Positions 50,893 to 60,139 of a DNA stretch of 64,000 nucleotides are shown in pieces. Every line of letters begins with the position of its first letter. The first letter of the stretch is position 1. This stretch comes from Streptomyces sp. NBC_00223 (lineage in GTDB: Bacteria > Actinomycetota > Actinomycetes > Streptomycetales > Streptomycetaceae), in assembly GCF_036199905.1 (NCBI RefSeq), contig NZ_CP108109.1, positions 7,780,001-7,844,000 on the forward strand, read 5' to 3'. The notes beneath the pieces are model-generated. The model made no database searches and was not told where the DNA came from. It worked only from the letters and a program-made list of their open reading frames with translations. The translations under genes and the position numbers were made by a program.

Positions 50893-51603
50893 TCACGGCT
50901 TGCCGCGCCGCCGCCCCGCCGCCTCCCGCGCCTGCTGCTCCGCCTTCACCTCACCCGCGTACCGGTCCACGTACTCCTGGCCGGACAGCGCCAGGATCTC
51001 GTACATGATCTCGTCGGTCACCGACCTGACCACGTACCGCTGGCCGTCCATTCCGGCGAACCGGGTGAAGTCCAGCGGCGCCCCGAAGCGGATGGTGACC
51101 CGGCCGAAACGCGGGATCACCCGTCCGGGCGGCTGGAGTTCGAACGTGCCGACCATCGCGCACGGGATCACGGGAACGCCCCCGCGCAGCGCCATCACCG
51201 CGACACCGGTACGGCCCCGGTAGAGCCGGCCGTCGTGCGAGCGGGTGCCCTCCGGGTAGATGCCCAGCAGCTCGCCGCGGCCCAGCACGTCGAGCGCCGC
51301 GGTGATCGCCGACTGCCCCTTGCCCGCCGAGCGGTCCACCGGGATCTGACCGATGCCGCGGAAGAAGGCCGCGATCAGCCGCCCGCGCAGGCCCGACCCG
51401 GTGAAGTACTCGGCCTTCGCCAGGAAGGTGATCCGGCGCGGCAGGATCGCGGGCATCACGAAGTGGTCGGCGAACGACAGATGGTTGCCCGCGATGATGG
51501 CCGCGCCGTCCTCCGGGATGTGCTCCATGCCCTCGATCCGCGGCCGGAACATCAGCCGCAGCAAGGGCCCGAGGAACACGTACTTGAGCACCCGGTAGAA
51601 CAC
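50893..51603 (-). CDS. 1-Acyl-sn-glycerol-3-phosphate acyltransferase (PlsC type)
   Basis: A 236-residue lysophosphatidic acid acyltransferase-like enzyme that would make phosphatidic acid. Motif I is NHLSFADHF (HX4D), motif II is FLAKAEYFTG, motif III is LLGIYPEGTRSHDG and motif IV is VIPCAMVGT. A hydrophobic N-terminus (YRVLKYVFLGPLLRLMF) suggests membrane association. GTG 51603 follows GGAGGG. It stands alone between the epimerase and an MFS gene on the same strand. Confidence 0.93.
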   Translation of the reverse strand: MFYRVLKYVFLGPLLRLMFRPRIEGMEHIPEDGAAIIAGNHLSFADHFVMPAILPRRITFLAKAEYFTGSGLRGRLIAAFFRGIGQIPVDRSAGKGQSAITAALDVLGRGELLGIYPEGTRSHDGRLYRGRTGVAVMALRGGVPVIPCAMVGTFELQPPGRVIPRFGRVTIRFGAPLDFTRFAGMDGQRYVVRSVTDEIMYEILALSGQEYVDRYAGEVKAEQQAREAAGRRRGKP

Positions 51604-51736
51604 GGCGGCACCCTCCCCCTGGCCAGCCCCGGCCCGCCCGGGCCGCGGCGCCCCGGCCGTGCCGGTGCCCCGGCAGAGTAGTGCCAGGGGCGGCGCCGCG
51701 ACCAGGGTCCCCGGCCCCGGCGCGTCGCCCGGCGTA

Positions 51737-53368
51737 TCAGCGGTCGGCGGCGGGGGCCGGCTCGGACGCGACCGAGGCGGCGGGCCCGGCCGCGTCAAGA
51801 GGCGTGTCCGAAGACCCGTCCGAAGATCCCTCGGAGGGCCCCGCCGGGGCCGCGTGCGCGGCCCTCCTCGGCATCAGGAAGGCGACCGCACCGCTCACCG
51901 CCAGCGCCGCCGCCGCGATCAGCAGCGTGGCCTCGGCCGCGCCGCCCATCCCGTGCGCGACGCCGTGCGCGGCGCCGCGCGTCCCCGGCCCGCCCTCGCC
52001 CGCCCCCTGTCCGGCGCGCGAGAAGAAGACCGTGCCCAGCACCGCCACCCCGATCGAACCGCCCAGCTGCTGCACCGCGTTGAGCACCCCCGACGCCGAA
52101 CCGGTCTCCTCGTCCGAGACCCCGGCCAGCGCGATGTCGAAGAACGGCGCCATCACGACCCCGAGCCCGATCCCGCTGACCAGCAGCGACGGCAGCAGCT
52201 GCCACCCCGTCACCGCGTCGCCCGCCAGACGCACCGTCAGGGCGACCGCGCCGATGGCCACCGCGGTGGTGACCAGCCCCGCCTGGATCGTACGGCGGCC
52301 GTACTTCGGGCCCAGCCACGTCCCGGACAGGGTCGCGCCGATCGCCGAGCCGAGCGCCCAGGGGAAGGTGGTCAGGCCCGCCCGCAGCGGGCTGTACCCG
52401 AGGCCGTACTGCAGGAACAGGGTGAGGACGAGCATCAGCCCGGCGAGCGCGGCGAAGAAGACCACGCCGACCGCCAGCGAGCCGGTGTAGCCGCGGTGCC
52501 GGAACAGACCCGGCTCGATCAGCGGCGAGCCGCCGCGCGCCCGCAGCGCGCGCTGGCGCAGGGCGAAGACACCGAGCACCGGCAGCGCGGCGGCCATCAG
52601 CCCGTACGACCACAGCGGCCAGCCCAGGTCACGGCCCTGCACCAGCGGATAGACCAGCAGCAGTACGGCGGCGCTGACCAGGCCGACGCCCGGCAGGTCG
52701 AGCCGCGGCGCGTGCGGGGCCCGGCTCTCCGGCAGCACCCGCAGCGCGGTGAGGAAGGCGGCCGCGGCGAGCGGTACGTTGATCAGGAAGACCGCGCGCC
52801 ACCCGGTGCCGAGCACGTCGGCGTCGGTGAGCCAGCCGCCGAGCACCGGGCCGCCGACCGCCGCGAGCCCCATCACCGGGCCGAAGAAGGCGAAGGCCGA
52901 GCCGATCCGGTCGGGCGGGAAGATCTGCCGGACCAGCCCGATGCCCTGCGGCACCATCATCGCGGCGAAGACGCCCTGCCCGGCGCGCGTCGCGATCAGC
53001 ATCCCTGACGAGGACGCGCACGCGCACAGCAGCGAGCAGACCGCGAAGCCCGCGACGCCGACCAGGAACATCCGGCGCCGCCCGACGATGTCGCCGAGCC
53101 GCGCCCCGGCGATCATCAGCACCGCGAAGGCCAGCGTGTAGGAGGCGGTGATCCACTGGATCCGGGTGGAGCTGCCGCCGAAGTCGGCCTGGACCGACGG
53201 GGAGGCGATGCCGACGATCGTCGTGTCGAGCAGGTCCATCACCTCCACGGCGAGGACCACGGCCAGGCCGAGCCAGCGCAGCCGGCCGACGGCCGGTGCG
53301 GGCGGCGCGGGCGGTCCGGGCGGTCCGGGCGTGTCGGCCGGTCCGGTGGCGAGTGCGGATGCGGTCAT
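51737..53368 (-). CDS. MFS drug exporter (DHA2, 14-segment type)
   Basis: A 543-residue transporter with about 14 membrane segments. The N-terminal LDTTIVGIASPSVQADFG, the antiporter motif GGPVLGGWLTD and the LGDIVGRRRMF loop mark the EmrB/QacA-type group. It carries a Ser/Ala/Pro-rich C-terminal tail. It is divergent from a TetR gene across an array of three operators and is its likely target. ATG 53368 is chosen over a longer start within the operator region. Confidence 0.93.
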   Translation of the reverse strand: MTASALATGPADTPGPPGPPAPPAPAVGRLRWLGLAVVLAVEVMDLLDTTIVGIASPSVQADFGGSSTRIQWITASYTLAFAVLMIAGARLGDIVGRRRMFLVGVAGFAVCSLLCACASSSGMLIATRAGQGVFAAMMVPQGIGLVRQIFPPDRIGSAFAFFGPVMGLAAVGGPVLGGWLTDADVLGTGWRAVFLINVPLAAAAFLTALRVLPESRAPHAPRLDLPGVGLVSAAVLLLVYPLVQGRDLGWPLWSYGLMAAALPVLGVFALRQRALRARGGSPLIEPGLFRHRGYTGSLAVGVVFFAALAGLMLVLTLFLQYGLGYSPLRAGLTTFPWALGSAIGATLSGTWLGPKYGRRTIQAGLVTTAVAIGAVALTVRLAGDAVTGWQLLPSLLVSGIGLGVVMAPFFDIALAGVSDEETGSASGVLNAVQQLGGSIGVAVLGTVFFSRAGQGAGEGGPGTRGAAHGVAHGMGGAAEATLLIAAAALAVSGAVAFLMPRRAAHAAPAGPSEGSSDGSSDTPLDAAGPAASVASEPAPAADR

Positions 53369-53412
53369 GCGGGAGCCCTTCGGGAGTGCGCCGCCCTCTG
53401 GCAAGCGCGGCG

Positions 53413-53463
53413 CGAACACTGTTCGTCTTGGACGAACACCGTTCTACTCACGAACACTGTTCG
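53413..53463. promoter_or_regulatory. Triple TetR operator between MFS and TetR genes
   Basis: CGAACACTGTTCG occurs at 53413-53425 and 53451-53463 as a perfect 13-bp palindrome, and CGAACACCGTTCT at 53433-53445 is a variant. The spacings are 20 and 18 bp. Three sites in a 140-bp divergent gap fit cooperative repression. Confidence 0.8.
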
Positions 53464-53509
53464 CGTCAAATACAGTGGAGGGGTCCCCATCGCCGGAGGT
53501 GTCCCGCCC

Positions 53510-54235
53510 GTGACCGACATGCCCGCCCCGCCGTGGCCCCGCGCCCGCAGGACCGCCCCCCGGCGCACGCTCAGCCAGGACGCGGTGGTCACCGCGGCGC
53601 TGCACGTCATCGGCACCGAGGGCGCCGAGGCGCTGAGCATGCGCCGGGTCGCCCAGGAACTCGGTACGGGCCCGGCCTCGCTCTACGCGCATGTCTCGGG
53701 CCGTGAGGAACTGATCGCCCTGGCCATCGACCGGGCGCTCGGCGGCGTCGAGTGCCCCGAGCCCGACCCCGGCCGCTGGCAGGAGCAGGTGAAGCAGGTG
53801 ATGCGGCAGGCCCGCGCGGTGCTGGTCGCGCACGGCGACCTGGCGCGGCTCTTCCAGGAGATCGGCGTGCCGATGGGCGGGAACGCCGCCCGCTGCACCG
53901 AAGGGCTGCTGGCCGTTCTCGCCGCCGCCGGACTGCCGCCGCAGGTCTGCGCCTACGCGGTCGACGCCCTTCCGCTCTACATCACCGGCGCCGCCGCCGA
54001 GGAGGCGGTCCGCACCGCCCGCCACCGGGCGGGCGGGCCCGACCGGAAGGGGATGATGGAGCGGACCCGCGCGTACTTCCAGGCCCTGCCCGCGGACCGC
54101 TTCCCGATGATCAACGGCATGGTGGACGAGCTGATGCGGGACGAGGGCGACGAGCGGTTCGAGTTCGGCCTCAACCTGCTGGTGACGGGCCTGGCCCGGT
54201 ACGCGCCGCACCCCTCGTCAGGCCGGACGCCCTAG
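53510..54235 (+). CDS. TetR family transcriptional regulator
   Basis: A 241-residue TetR protein with a Pro/Arg-rich N-terminus, the helix-turn-helix near residues 40-70 (LSMRRVAQELGTGPASLYAHVSGREEL) and a TetR_C-type ligand domain. GTG 53510 follows GGAGGTG. It is divergent from the DHA2 exporter and probably represses it and itself via the three palindromes. Confidence 0.93.
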   Translation: MTDMPAPPWPRARRTAPRRTLSQDAVVTAALHVIGTEGAEALSMRRVAQELGTGPASLYAHVSGREELIALAIDRALGGVECPEPDPGRWQEQVKQVMRQARAVLVAHGDLARLFQEIGVPMGGNAARCTEGLLAVLAAAGLPPQVCAYAVDALPLYITGAAAEEAVRTARHRAGGPDRKGMMERTRAYFQALPADRFPMINGMVDELMRDEGDERFEFGLNLLVTGLARYAPHPSSGRTP

Positions 54236-54248
54236 CGCCCCGGACGTC

Positions 54249-54410
54249 CTAGCGCCGCACCCGGATCGCCGCCACCCCGGCCGTGCACAGCGCCAGCACC
54301 ACCCAGGCGGACCACAGCCAACTGCTCGACCCCAGCGCCACGGTGTAGCCGACCACCGCCACCAGGCACACCAGGGTGCACACCGCCATCGACTTCGCCG
54401 GTCCCGACAT
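54249..54410 (-). CDS. Small two-helix membrane protein
   Basis: A 53-residue protein with two hydrophobic segments (MAVCTLVCLVAVVGYTVAL and WLWSAWVVLALCTAGVAAI) and a short basic end. GGAGGG lies 6 nt before ATG 54410, which supports it as a real gene. Function is unknown. Its stop lies 13 bp from the end of the convergent TetR gene. Confidence 0.75.
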   Translation of the reverse strand: MSGPAKSMAVCTLVCLVAVVGYTVALGSSSWLWSAWVVLALCTAGVAAIRVRR

Positions 54411-54496
54411 GGCACGCCCTCCTCCCGGAGCACGCGCGGGCGCCACGCCCGGCGGCGGCCCCGGCTTTCATGGTGGCCCCGCGGACGGGCCGGGCG

Positions 54497-55573
54497 CTAC
54501 CACTTCCCGTCGGTCACCTGGCCGGGATCGTCACCCAGCGGCTTGACCTGGTGCGGCCGCGGCGGGATCCACGGCTGCCCGTCGTCCCCGAGCCAGTCAC
54601 CCACCGGCCTCACGTCCGCCAGCGGGCCGCCGGGCGCCAGATCCTCCGCGTCCGCGTCGAAATAGTCGAACCACGGCAGGCCCGCCGCGTTGTACGCCCC
54701 CCGGTCCACAGGGGAGGAGGGGGCCGGCTCCCCGGTGACCGCCCGCCACTGCGGCGCGGTCGCCAGGTGGACGAAGACCCGGCCGGAGGGCTGCTCCCGC
54801 CAGTCGTCGAGCGGCCGCTCGTCGCGGTAGACGTCCTGCCGCATCCGCCCGCCCGCGCCCAGACCCATCGAGGCCACCGGCGGGGCCGAGCGGGCCGCCA
54901 CCGGCGCCGCCGCGGGCACCGGACCCGACCCGAAGGCCGCCGACCCGAAGGCCGCTCCCGGCGCCGAGGGCGGAAAGGGCGGCTGCCCGGGCGCCGGCTT
55001 CTGCGCGCCCGTGCCCCAGCCCCGGTGCGGCTCCCGCGCCTGCGCGGCCTGCCACTGGTCGAGCACGTCGCGGCGCAGCTCGAAGACCTGCAACTGCACC
55101 CCGCCCCAGACCTCCTCGCCGGAGACCTGCCCCTCCACCGTCGCCCCCAGGCCCAGCGGCACCGCGACGAACTGCCGGATCGTGCCCTGCCCGGAGTTGA
55201 TGCCGTCCAGCCACGGCTGACGCGGCAGCACCACGTAATTCTGCGGACTCTGCGTCAGCCGGTCGCTCCACGGCCGCCCCGAGACCGCGCACACCCTGCC
55301 CACCCCCACCTGGAGGGCGGCCGGCACCGGCGAGGAGAAGCTCAGCCACATCGCCTCGCGCTGGTACACCGGCAGCAGCACCCCGCCGCGCTCCCGCCAC
55401 TCGGCCGGCGCCCGCCCGGGGAAGTCGGACACCCGGCGCAACGGGAACGTACCCAGGCCCGGCGGCAGCGGGTGGGTGCCCGTCTCCGGCAGCCGCAGCG
55501 TCCGCATGAACCTGACTGTCGCGCCGCCGGGCAACTCCAGCGCCGCACCCGATATCCGCACCTGCTCGGCCAC
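54497..55573 (-). CDS. Conserved actinobacterial hypothetical protein
   Basis: A 358-residue protein of unknown function. The N-terminal 150 residues look like a compact beta-rich domain (VRISGAALELPGG, RTLRLPETGTHPLPPGLG, GGVLLPVYQREAMWLSF). A Pro/Ala-rich linker follows at about 180-240, and a short conserved C-terminal part ends in WIPPRPHQVKPLGDDP. I start at GTG 55573, preceded by AAGGAAAGGGG. TTG 55594 overlaps the ctaG-like stop as TTGA and is an alternative. It is downstream of the CtaG-type gene in the same operon. Confidence 0.8.
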   Translation of the reverse strand: MAEQVRISGAALELPGGATVRFMRTLRLPETGTHPLPPGLGTFPLRRVSDFPGRAPAEWRERGGVLLPVYQREAMWLSFSSPVPAALQVGVGRVCAVSGRPWSDRLTQSPQNYVVLPRQPWLDGINSGQGTIRQFVAVPLGLGATVEGQVSGEEVWGGVQLQVFELRRDVLDQWQAAQAREPHRGWGTGAQKPAPGQPPFPPSAPGAAFGSAAFGSGPVPAAAPVAARSAPPVASMGLGAGGRMRQDVYRDERPLDDWREQPSGRVFVHLATAPQWRAVTGEPAPSSPVDRGAYNAAGLPWFDYFDADAEDLAPGGPLADVRPVGDWLGDDGQPWIPPRPHQVKPLGDDPGQVTDGKW

Positions 55574-55590
55574 CGAAGGGCCCCTTTCCT

Positions 55591-56547
55591 TCAACCGCGG
55601 CTGCGCGCCTCCAGCGACGCCAAATACGCGTTGTACGCGACCAGTTCCGCATCGCCGTCACGGTCCGCCGCCCGGTCGCCGCGCCGCGCCTGCCGCTGCT
55701 CGCTGGTGTACCACTGGAACACCAGCGCGACCAGCACGATGACCGAAGGGACTTCGCTGAACGCCCAGGCGATACCACCGGCCGCCGTCTGGTCGTCCAG
55801 CGGATTGATCCCGAGCGACCCCGGCGGACGCAGGAACGTCGTCACCATCGGCTCGCTCGCCATCATCAGCGCGATGCCGAAGAACGCGTGGAACGGCATG
55901 CCCGCGAACAGCTCCAGCATCCGCATCACATAGCCGGGCCGGTGCGGCCCCGGGTCGACGCCCATGATCGGCCAGAAGAACACCAGCCCCACCGCGAGGA
56001 AGTGCAGCATCATCGCGATGTGCCCGGCCCTGCTGCCCATCAGCGTGTCGAACAGCGGCGTGAAGTACAGCCCGTACAGGCTCGCGATGAACAGCGGGAT
56101 GGTGAACGCCGGATGCGTGACGATCCGCAGATACCGGCTGTGCAGCAGCTTCACCAGCAGCTCGCGCGGCCCGGTCCGCCCGTGCCCGGCCGTCGGCAGT
56201 GCCCGCAGCGCGAGCGTCACCGGGGCGCCGAGCAGCAGCAGGATCGGCGAGAGCATGCTGAGGATCATGTGCTGCGTCATGTGCACGCTGAACATGACCA
56301 TGCCGTAGTCATTGAGCCGGGTGCACATCGTCACACCCACGGTCAGCACCCCGGCCGCGAACGCCGCCGTCCGGCCCACCGGCCAGCCGTCGCCGCGCCG
56401 CCGCAGCCGTACGACACCCCAGCCGTACAGGACCAGCAGCACCGCGCACAGCACCAGGAAGAACGGATCACCGCCGCTGTACGACAGCCCCCTGCCGAGG
56501 GTGAACGGCGGCAAGTCCATGTGCGTGCCGTATCCGCCGTGATCCAT
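55591..56547 (-). CDS. Cytochrome c oxidase assembly protein, CtaG/Caa3 type
   Basis: A 318-residue integral membrane protein with seven to eight hydrophobic segments. The CtaG family marks are GVTMCTRLNDYG, SVHMTQHMILSMLSPILLLLGAP, MLHFLAVGLVFFWPIMGVDP and the PFHAFFGIALM helix, with several conserved His that may bind copper. In Gram-positives this family helps assemble cytochrome oxidase. ATG 56547 follows GGAGAACC. Confidence 0.9.
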   Translation of the reverse strand: MDHGGYGTHMDLPPFTLGRGLSYSGGDPFFLVLCAVLLVLYGWGVVRLRRRGDGWPVGRTAAFAAGVLTVGVTMCTRLNDYGMVMFSVHMTQHMILSMLSPILLLLGAPVTLALRALPTAGHGRTGPRELLVKLLHSRYLRIVTHPAFTIPLFIASLYGLYFTPLFDTLMGSRAGHIAMMLHFLAVGLVFFWPIMGVDPGPHRPGYVMRMLELFAGMPFHAFFGIALMMASEPMVTTFLRPPGSLGINPLDDQTAAGGIAWAFSEVPSVIVLVALVFQWYTSEQRQARRGDRAADRDGDAELVAYNAYLASLEARSRG

Positions 56548-56648
56548 CCGTGGTTCTCCTGTCCGTTGTGCCCGCTCCAGAGTAGAACCGCCCCCGGCCG
56601 CGAACTCGGCCGGGGGCGGGCAGCGCGGACGGGCCGCCGGTCAGACGG

Positions 56649-57674
56649 TCACAGGACGCACTCGGCCTCGGTGTAGCGCTCGGCCGGCACCGTCTTGAGC
56701 TGTTCCACGGCCTCGGACAGCGGCACCAGCGTGATGTCCGTGCCGCGCAGCGCGGTCATCATGCCGAACCGCTCGTGGTGCACGGCCTCGACCGCGTGCC
56801 AGCCGAACCGGGTGGCCAGCACCCGGTCGTACGCGGTCGGGGTGCCGCCGCGCTGCACATGGCCGAGGATCACCGGCCGGGCCTCCTTGCCGAGCCGCTG
56901 CTCCAGCTCGATGGAGAGCTGGTTGGCGACGCCGGTGAAGCGCTCGTGGCCGTAGACGTCGGTGATGCCGGAGCTGAACTCCATCGTGCCCTCGCGCGGC
57001 TTGGCGCCCTCGGAGACCACCACGATCGCGAACTTCTTGCCCGCCTCGAAGCGCTTGCCGACCACGTCGGCCAGCTCCTCCACGTCGAAGGGCCGCTCGG
57101 GCACCACGATGGCGTGCGCGCCGGCCGCCATGCCCGAGTGCAGCGCGATCCAGCCGGTGTGGCGGCCCATGACCTCGACGATCAGCACCCGCTGGTGCGA
57201 CTCGGCGGTCGTCTTGAGCCGGTCGAGCGCCTCGGTCGCGACCGTCACCGCGGTGTCGAACCCGAAGGTGACGTCGGTGGACGCGATGTCGTTGTCGATC
57301 GTCTTGGGCACGCCGACGATGGGCAGGCCCGCGTCCGACAGCAGCCGGGCCGCCTTGAGGGTGCCCTCGCCGCCGATCGGGATGATCGCGTCCAGGCCCA
57401 GGTCACGGACGTGGCCCTTGGCCTGCTCCACCCCGCCGCGCAGATGGGCGGGCTGCACCCGGGACGAGCCGAGGATCGTGCCGCCGCGGGCGAGGATGCC
57501 GCTCACCGCGTCCAGGTCCAGCTTGCGGTAGTCGCATTCGAGCAGGCCCTTCCACCCGTCGTGGAAGCCGATCACCTCGTCACCGTGGTCCACCACGGCG
57601 CGGTGCACCACGGACCGGATGACGGCGTTCAGCCCGGGGCAGTCGCCGCCGCTGGTCAGCACACCAATACGCAT
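56649..57674 (-). CDS. pfkA: 6-Phosphofructokinase
   Basis: A 341-residue phosphofructokinase of the group III actinobacterial type. TSGGDCPGLNAVIRS is the ATP loop, PIGGEGTLKAA holds the phosphoryl-donor site, and PKTIDNDI carries the catalytic Asp. VEVMGRHTGWIAL and HVQRGGTPTAYDR are further marks. The GGEGT Gly suggests ATP rather than PPi as donor, while the Lys of PKTIDND is PPi-enzyme-like; this mix is known from ATP-dependent streptomycete enzymes. ATG 57674 is standard. The gene stands alone. Confidence 0.94.
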   Translation of the reverse strand: MRIGVLTSGGDCPGLNAVIRSVVHRAVVDHGDEVIGFHDGWKGLLECDYRKLDLDAVSGILARGGTILGSSRVQPAHLRGGVEQAKGHVRDLGLDAIIPIGGEGTLKAARLLSDAGLPIVGVPKTIDNDIASTDVTFGFDTAVTVATEALDRLKTTAESHQRVLIVEVMGRHTGWIALHSGMAAGAHAIVVPERPFDVEELADVVGKRFEAGKKFAIVVVSEGAKPREGTMEFSSGITDVYGHERFTGVANQLSIELEQRLGKEARPVILGHVQRGGTPTAYDRVLATRFGWHAVEAVHHERFGMMTALRGTDITLVPLSEAVEQLKTVPAERYTEAECVL

Positions 57675-57940
57675 TGCTCTCGCTACTCCCGCAAGTCGAC
57701 CGGACGGCCGGACCCCGTCGTCCGGATGGATCGCCGCCAGCTTACCGAGCCGACCCGGAACGTCTCCATGCCGACCGTACTGCGGACACCTGACGATTAC
57801 TCAAACTCCGGGGGGCGCCTGCGCAGCGTGACGGGACCGAGGTGGGGCGTACGGCCGCCGCGGAACTGTGATTTCCGGCATACGCGCGGACAGCCCCCGA
57901 AAGCGGCCCCGGCCGCCCCCCGGCCGCCCCGCCGCCGTTG

Positions 57941-58669
57941 TCAGGCGGGCTGGACGGCCGCCGCGATCCGCTCCGCGCGCAGCGACTCGTACCACTGGTC
58001 GTCGACCGGCGGCAGCGCGTTCACATCGAGCGCCAGCTTGATCAGCAGATCGGCGATCTGCGGATTGCGGGCCATCACCGGGCCGTGCATGTACGTGCCG
58101 AAGACCGTGTCGTTGAACGCGCCCTCGGTGCCGTCGCCGGTCCCGTTGCCCTTGCCGATCCGCAGCCGCGCGAACGGGCGCGCGGCCGGGCCGACATGCG
58201 TGACGCCCTGGTGGTTCTCGAACCCGGTCAGCGGCGGCAGGTTCAGATTCGGGTCGATGTCGGCCAGCACGTCGCCCACGCAGCGCTCGCCCTCGCCGCG
58301 CACACTGACCACGTCCAGCAGGCCCAGGCCCGGCTCGGGGCGGCCCAGGTCGTTGACGAACTCGTGGCCCAGGATCTGGTAGCCCGCGCAGACCGAGAAG
58401 ACGATCGCGCCGTTGGCGACCGCCCGGTTCAGCCCGCCGTCGCGGCGCAGCCGCTCGGCCGCGAGCCGCTGCGGGCGGTCCTCACCGCCGCCGATCAGAT
58501 AGATGTCCCCGGAGGTCGGGATCGCGTGGTCGGAGCGGACGTCGACCCGGGTGACCGGCACCCGGCGCTGCTGCGCCCGGCGCTCCACGACCAGGACATT
58601 GCCCTGGTCGCCGTAGGTGCTCAGCAGGTCGGGGTAGACCCACACCACCCGCAGGCTGGACTCACTCAT
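57941..58669 (-). CDS. gatD: Lipid II isoglutaminyl synthase, glutamine amidotransferase subunit GatD
   Basis: A 242-residue CobB/CobQ-like glutamine amidotransferase. The nucleophile is in VFSVCAGYQILG, followed by FENHQGVTH and the His-bearing TYMHGPVMARNP. With MurT it amidates D-glutamate in the peptidoglycan stem. It lies 19 nt after murT on the same strand, the standard arrangement. ATG 58669 follows GGAGAGC. Confidence 0.93.
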   Translation of the reverse strand: MSESSLRVVWVYPDLLSTYGDQGNVLVVERRAQQRRVPVTRVDVRSDHAIPTSGDIYLIGGGEDRPQRLAAERLRRDGGLNRAVANGAIVFSVCAGYQILGHEFVNDLGRPEPGLGLLDVVSVRGEGERCVGDVLADIDPNLNLPPLTGFENHQGVTHVGPAARPFARLRIGKGNGTGDGTEGAFNDTVFGTYMHGPVMARNPQIADLLIKLALDVNALPPVDDQWYESLRAERIAAAVQPA

Positions 58670-58688
58670 GCGTGCTCTCCTCATCGGG

Positions 58689-59927
58689 TCAGTTGCCGAC
58701 ACGGCGGCGCATGTCCTGGAAGGCCGTGTAGTTCGCGATGGCCTCGATCCGGCCGGGCGGCGCCGCCCGTACCGCCTCGTCCAGGTCGTCGCAGACCCGG
58801 AACTGGAGCCCCGCGACCTCAAGGCGCACCGCGAGGTCCATCCGGCGGTCGCCGATGACCATGATCGGGTGCCCGGCCAGCCGGGTGTAGTCCACGTCCC
58901 AGAGCCAGGAGGTGTCGGTGCCGTCGGCGCCGCGCGCGTTGACCGACAGCAGCACCGGGGTGGGCGGGCCGTCGATGAGCGAGAACGTCTCCAGCCAGCC
59001 GGCCGGGTTCTTCGCCAGCAGCAGCCGCAGCTCGCGGTGCTGGTACGACACCACGTCGTACCGCCCGGCGACGGCCTGCACCTTGTACATCCGCTCCAGC
59101 GCGACCTTGGGGTCGACCCCGAAGGCGGCGGCCGCGGCGGCGGACACGGCCGCGTTGGACTTGTTGGCCCGGCCCGGCAGCTGGAGGTGGATCGGCCAGG
59201 CGACACCGTACGGGTCGATGACGTGGTCACCGGAGAGCGACCAGGTCGGCATCGGGCGGCGGAAGCCGCACTCGGCGCAGAACCAGTCCTCCGACGGGCG
59301 CTGGAGCACACCGCCGCACGACGGGCAGGACCAGGCGTCGTCCTTCCACTCCTGGCCGGCCGCCACCCACACCACGGTGGGGCTCGACGAGGCCGCCCAG
59401 GTGATCAGCGGGTCGTCGGCGTTGGCGATGATGATCGCCTCGACCCCGGCCAGGCCCTCGCGCCACTTCTCGGCCAGCATGCGGGTCTCCGCGGCCCGGT
59501 CGAGCTGGTCGCGGGAGAGGTTGAGCAGCGCGATGGCCTTGGGGGCGACATCGCGCGCGACGCCCGCGAGGTACTTCTCGTCCACCTCGATCACGCCGTA
59601 GCGCGCGTCGGAGCCGCCGGCCAGCGCGGAGGTGATGCCCGCCGGCATGTTGGCGCCGAGCGCGTTGGAGACCACCTGGCCGTTGGCGCGCAGGGCCTCG
59701 GCGAGCAGTCGGGTGGTGGTGGTCTTGCCGTTGGTGGCCGATACCAGCACCACGTCCAGATGCCGGGCGAGCCTGGCCAGCAGGTCGGGGTCGAACCTGA
59801 GCGCGACCCGGCCGCCGATCACCGATCCGCTGCCGCGGCCCGCCACACGCGACACCGCCGCCGCGGCCTTGCCCGCCGTCACGGCCAGCTTGGCCCGTGG
59901 CGACAGCGGCTCCGAGTTGCCTGCCAT
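58689..59927 (-). CDS. murT: Lipid II isoglutaminyl synthase, Mur-ligase-like subunit MurT
   Basis: A 412-residue Mur-ligase-like protein. The P-loop is SATNGKTTTTRLLAEAL. A Cys4 zinc ribbon (CPSCGG, CAECGF, near residues 199-222) interrupts the central domain as in MurT. The C-terminal DUF1727 domain follows. It activates lipid II glutamate for amidation by GatD. ATG 59927 follows GGAGGAAA. Confidence 0.94.
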   Translation of the reverse strand: MAGNSEPLSPRAKLAVTAGKAAAAVSRVAGRGSGSVIGGRVALRFDPDLLARLARHLDVVLVSATNGKTTTTRLLAEALRANGQVVSNALGANMPAGITSALAGGSDARYGVIEVDEKYLAGVARDVAPKAIALLNLSRDQLDRAAETRMLAEKWREGLAGVEAIIIANADDPLITWAASSSPTVVWVAAGQEWKDDAWSCPSCGGVLQRPSEDWFCAECGFRRPMPTWSLSGDHVIDPYGVAWPIHLQLPGRANKSNAAVSAAAAAAFGVDPKVALERMYKVQAVAGRYDVVSYQHRELRLLLAKNPAGWLETFSLIDGPPTPVLLSVNARGADGTDTSWLWDVDYTRLAGHPIMVIGDRRMDLAVRLEVAGLQFRVCDDLDEAVRAAPPGRIEAIANYTAFQDMRRRVGN

Positions 59928-60139
59928 CGTCCTGTTTCCTCCTCGACTCCGGCCGCGCCGCAGCCCCGGCGGACGGCCGGTACCGCGCCCCCGGGCACCG
60001 CTGCGGCGGCCGACAAGTTCCGGTCAACACCCAGCCTATCGACTCCGCGCGCCCGGTCCGCACCGCGCCGCCCCACCGGCGATCAGGAACAGTCGCCCGG
60101 CCGGGTCCTGACGGCGTCGCGGTCGTTACGCTGTGCCGC

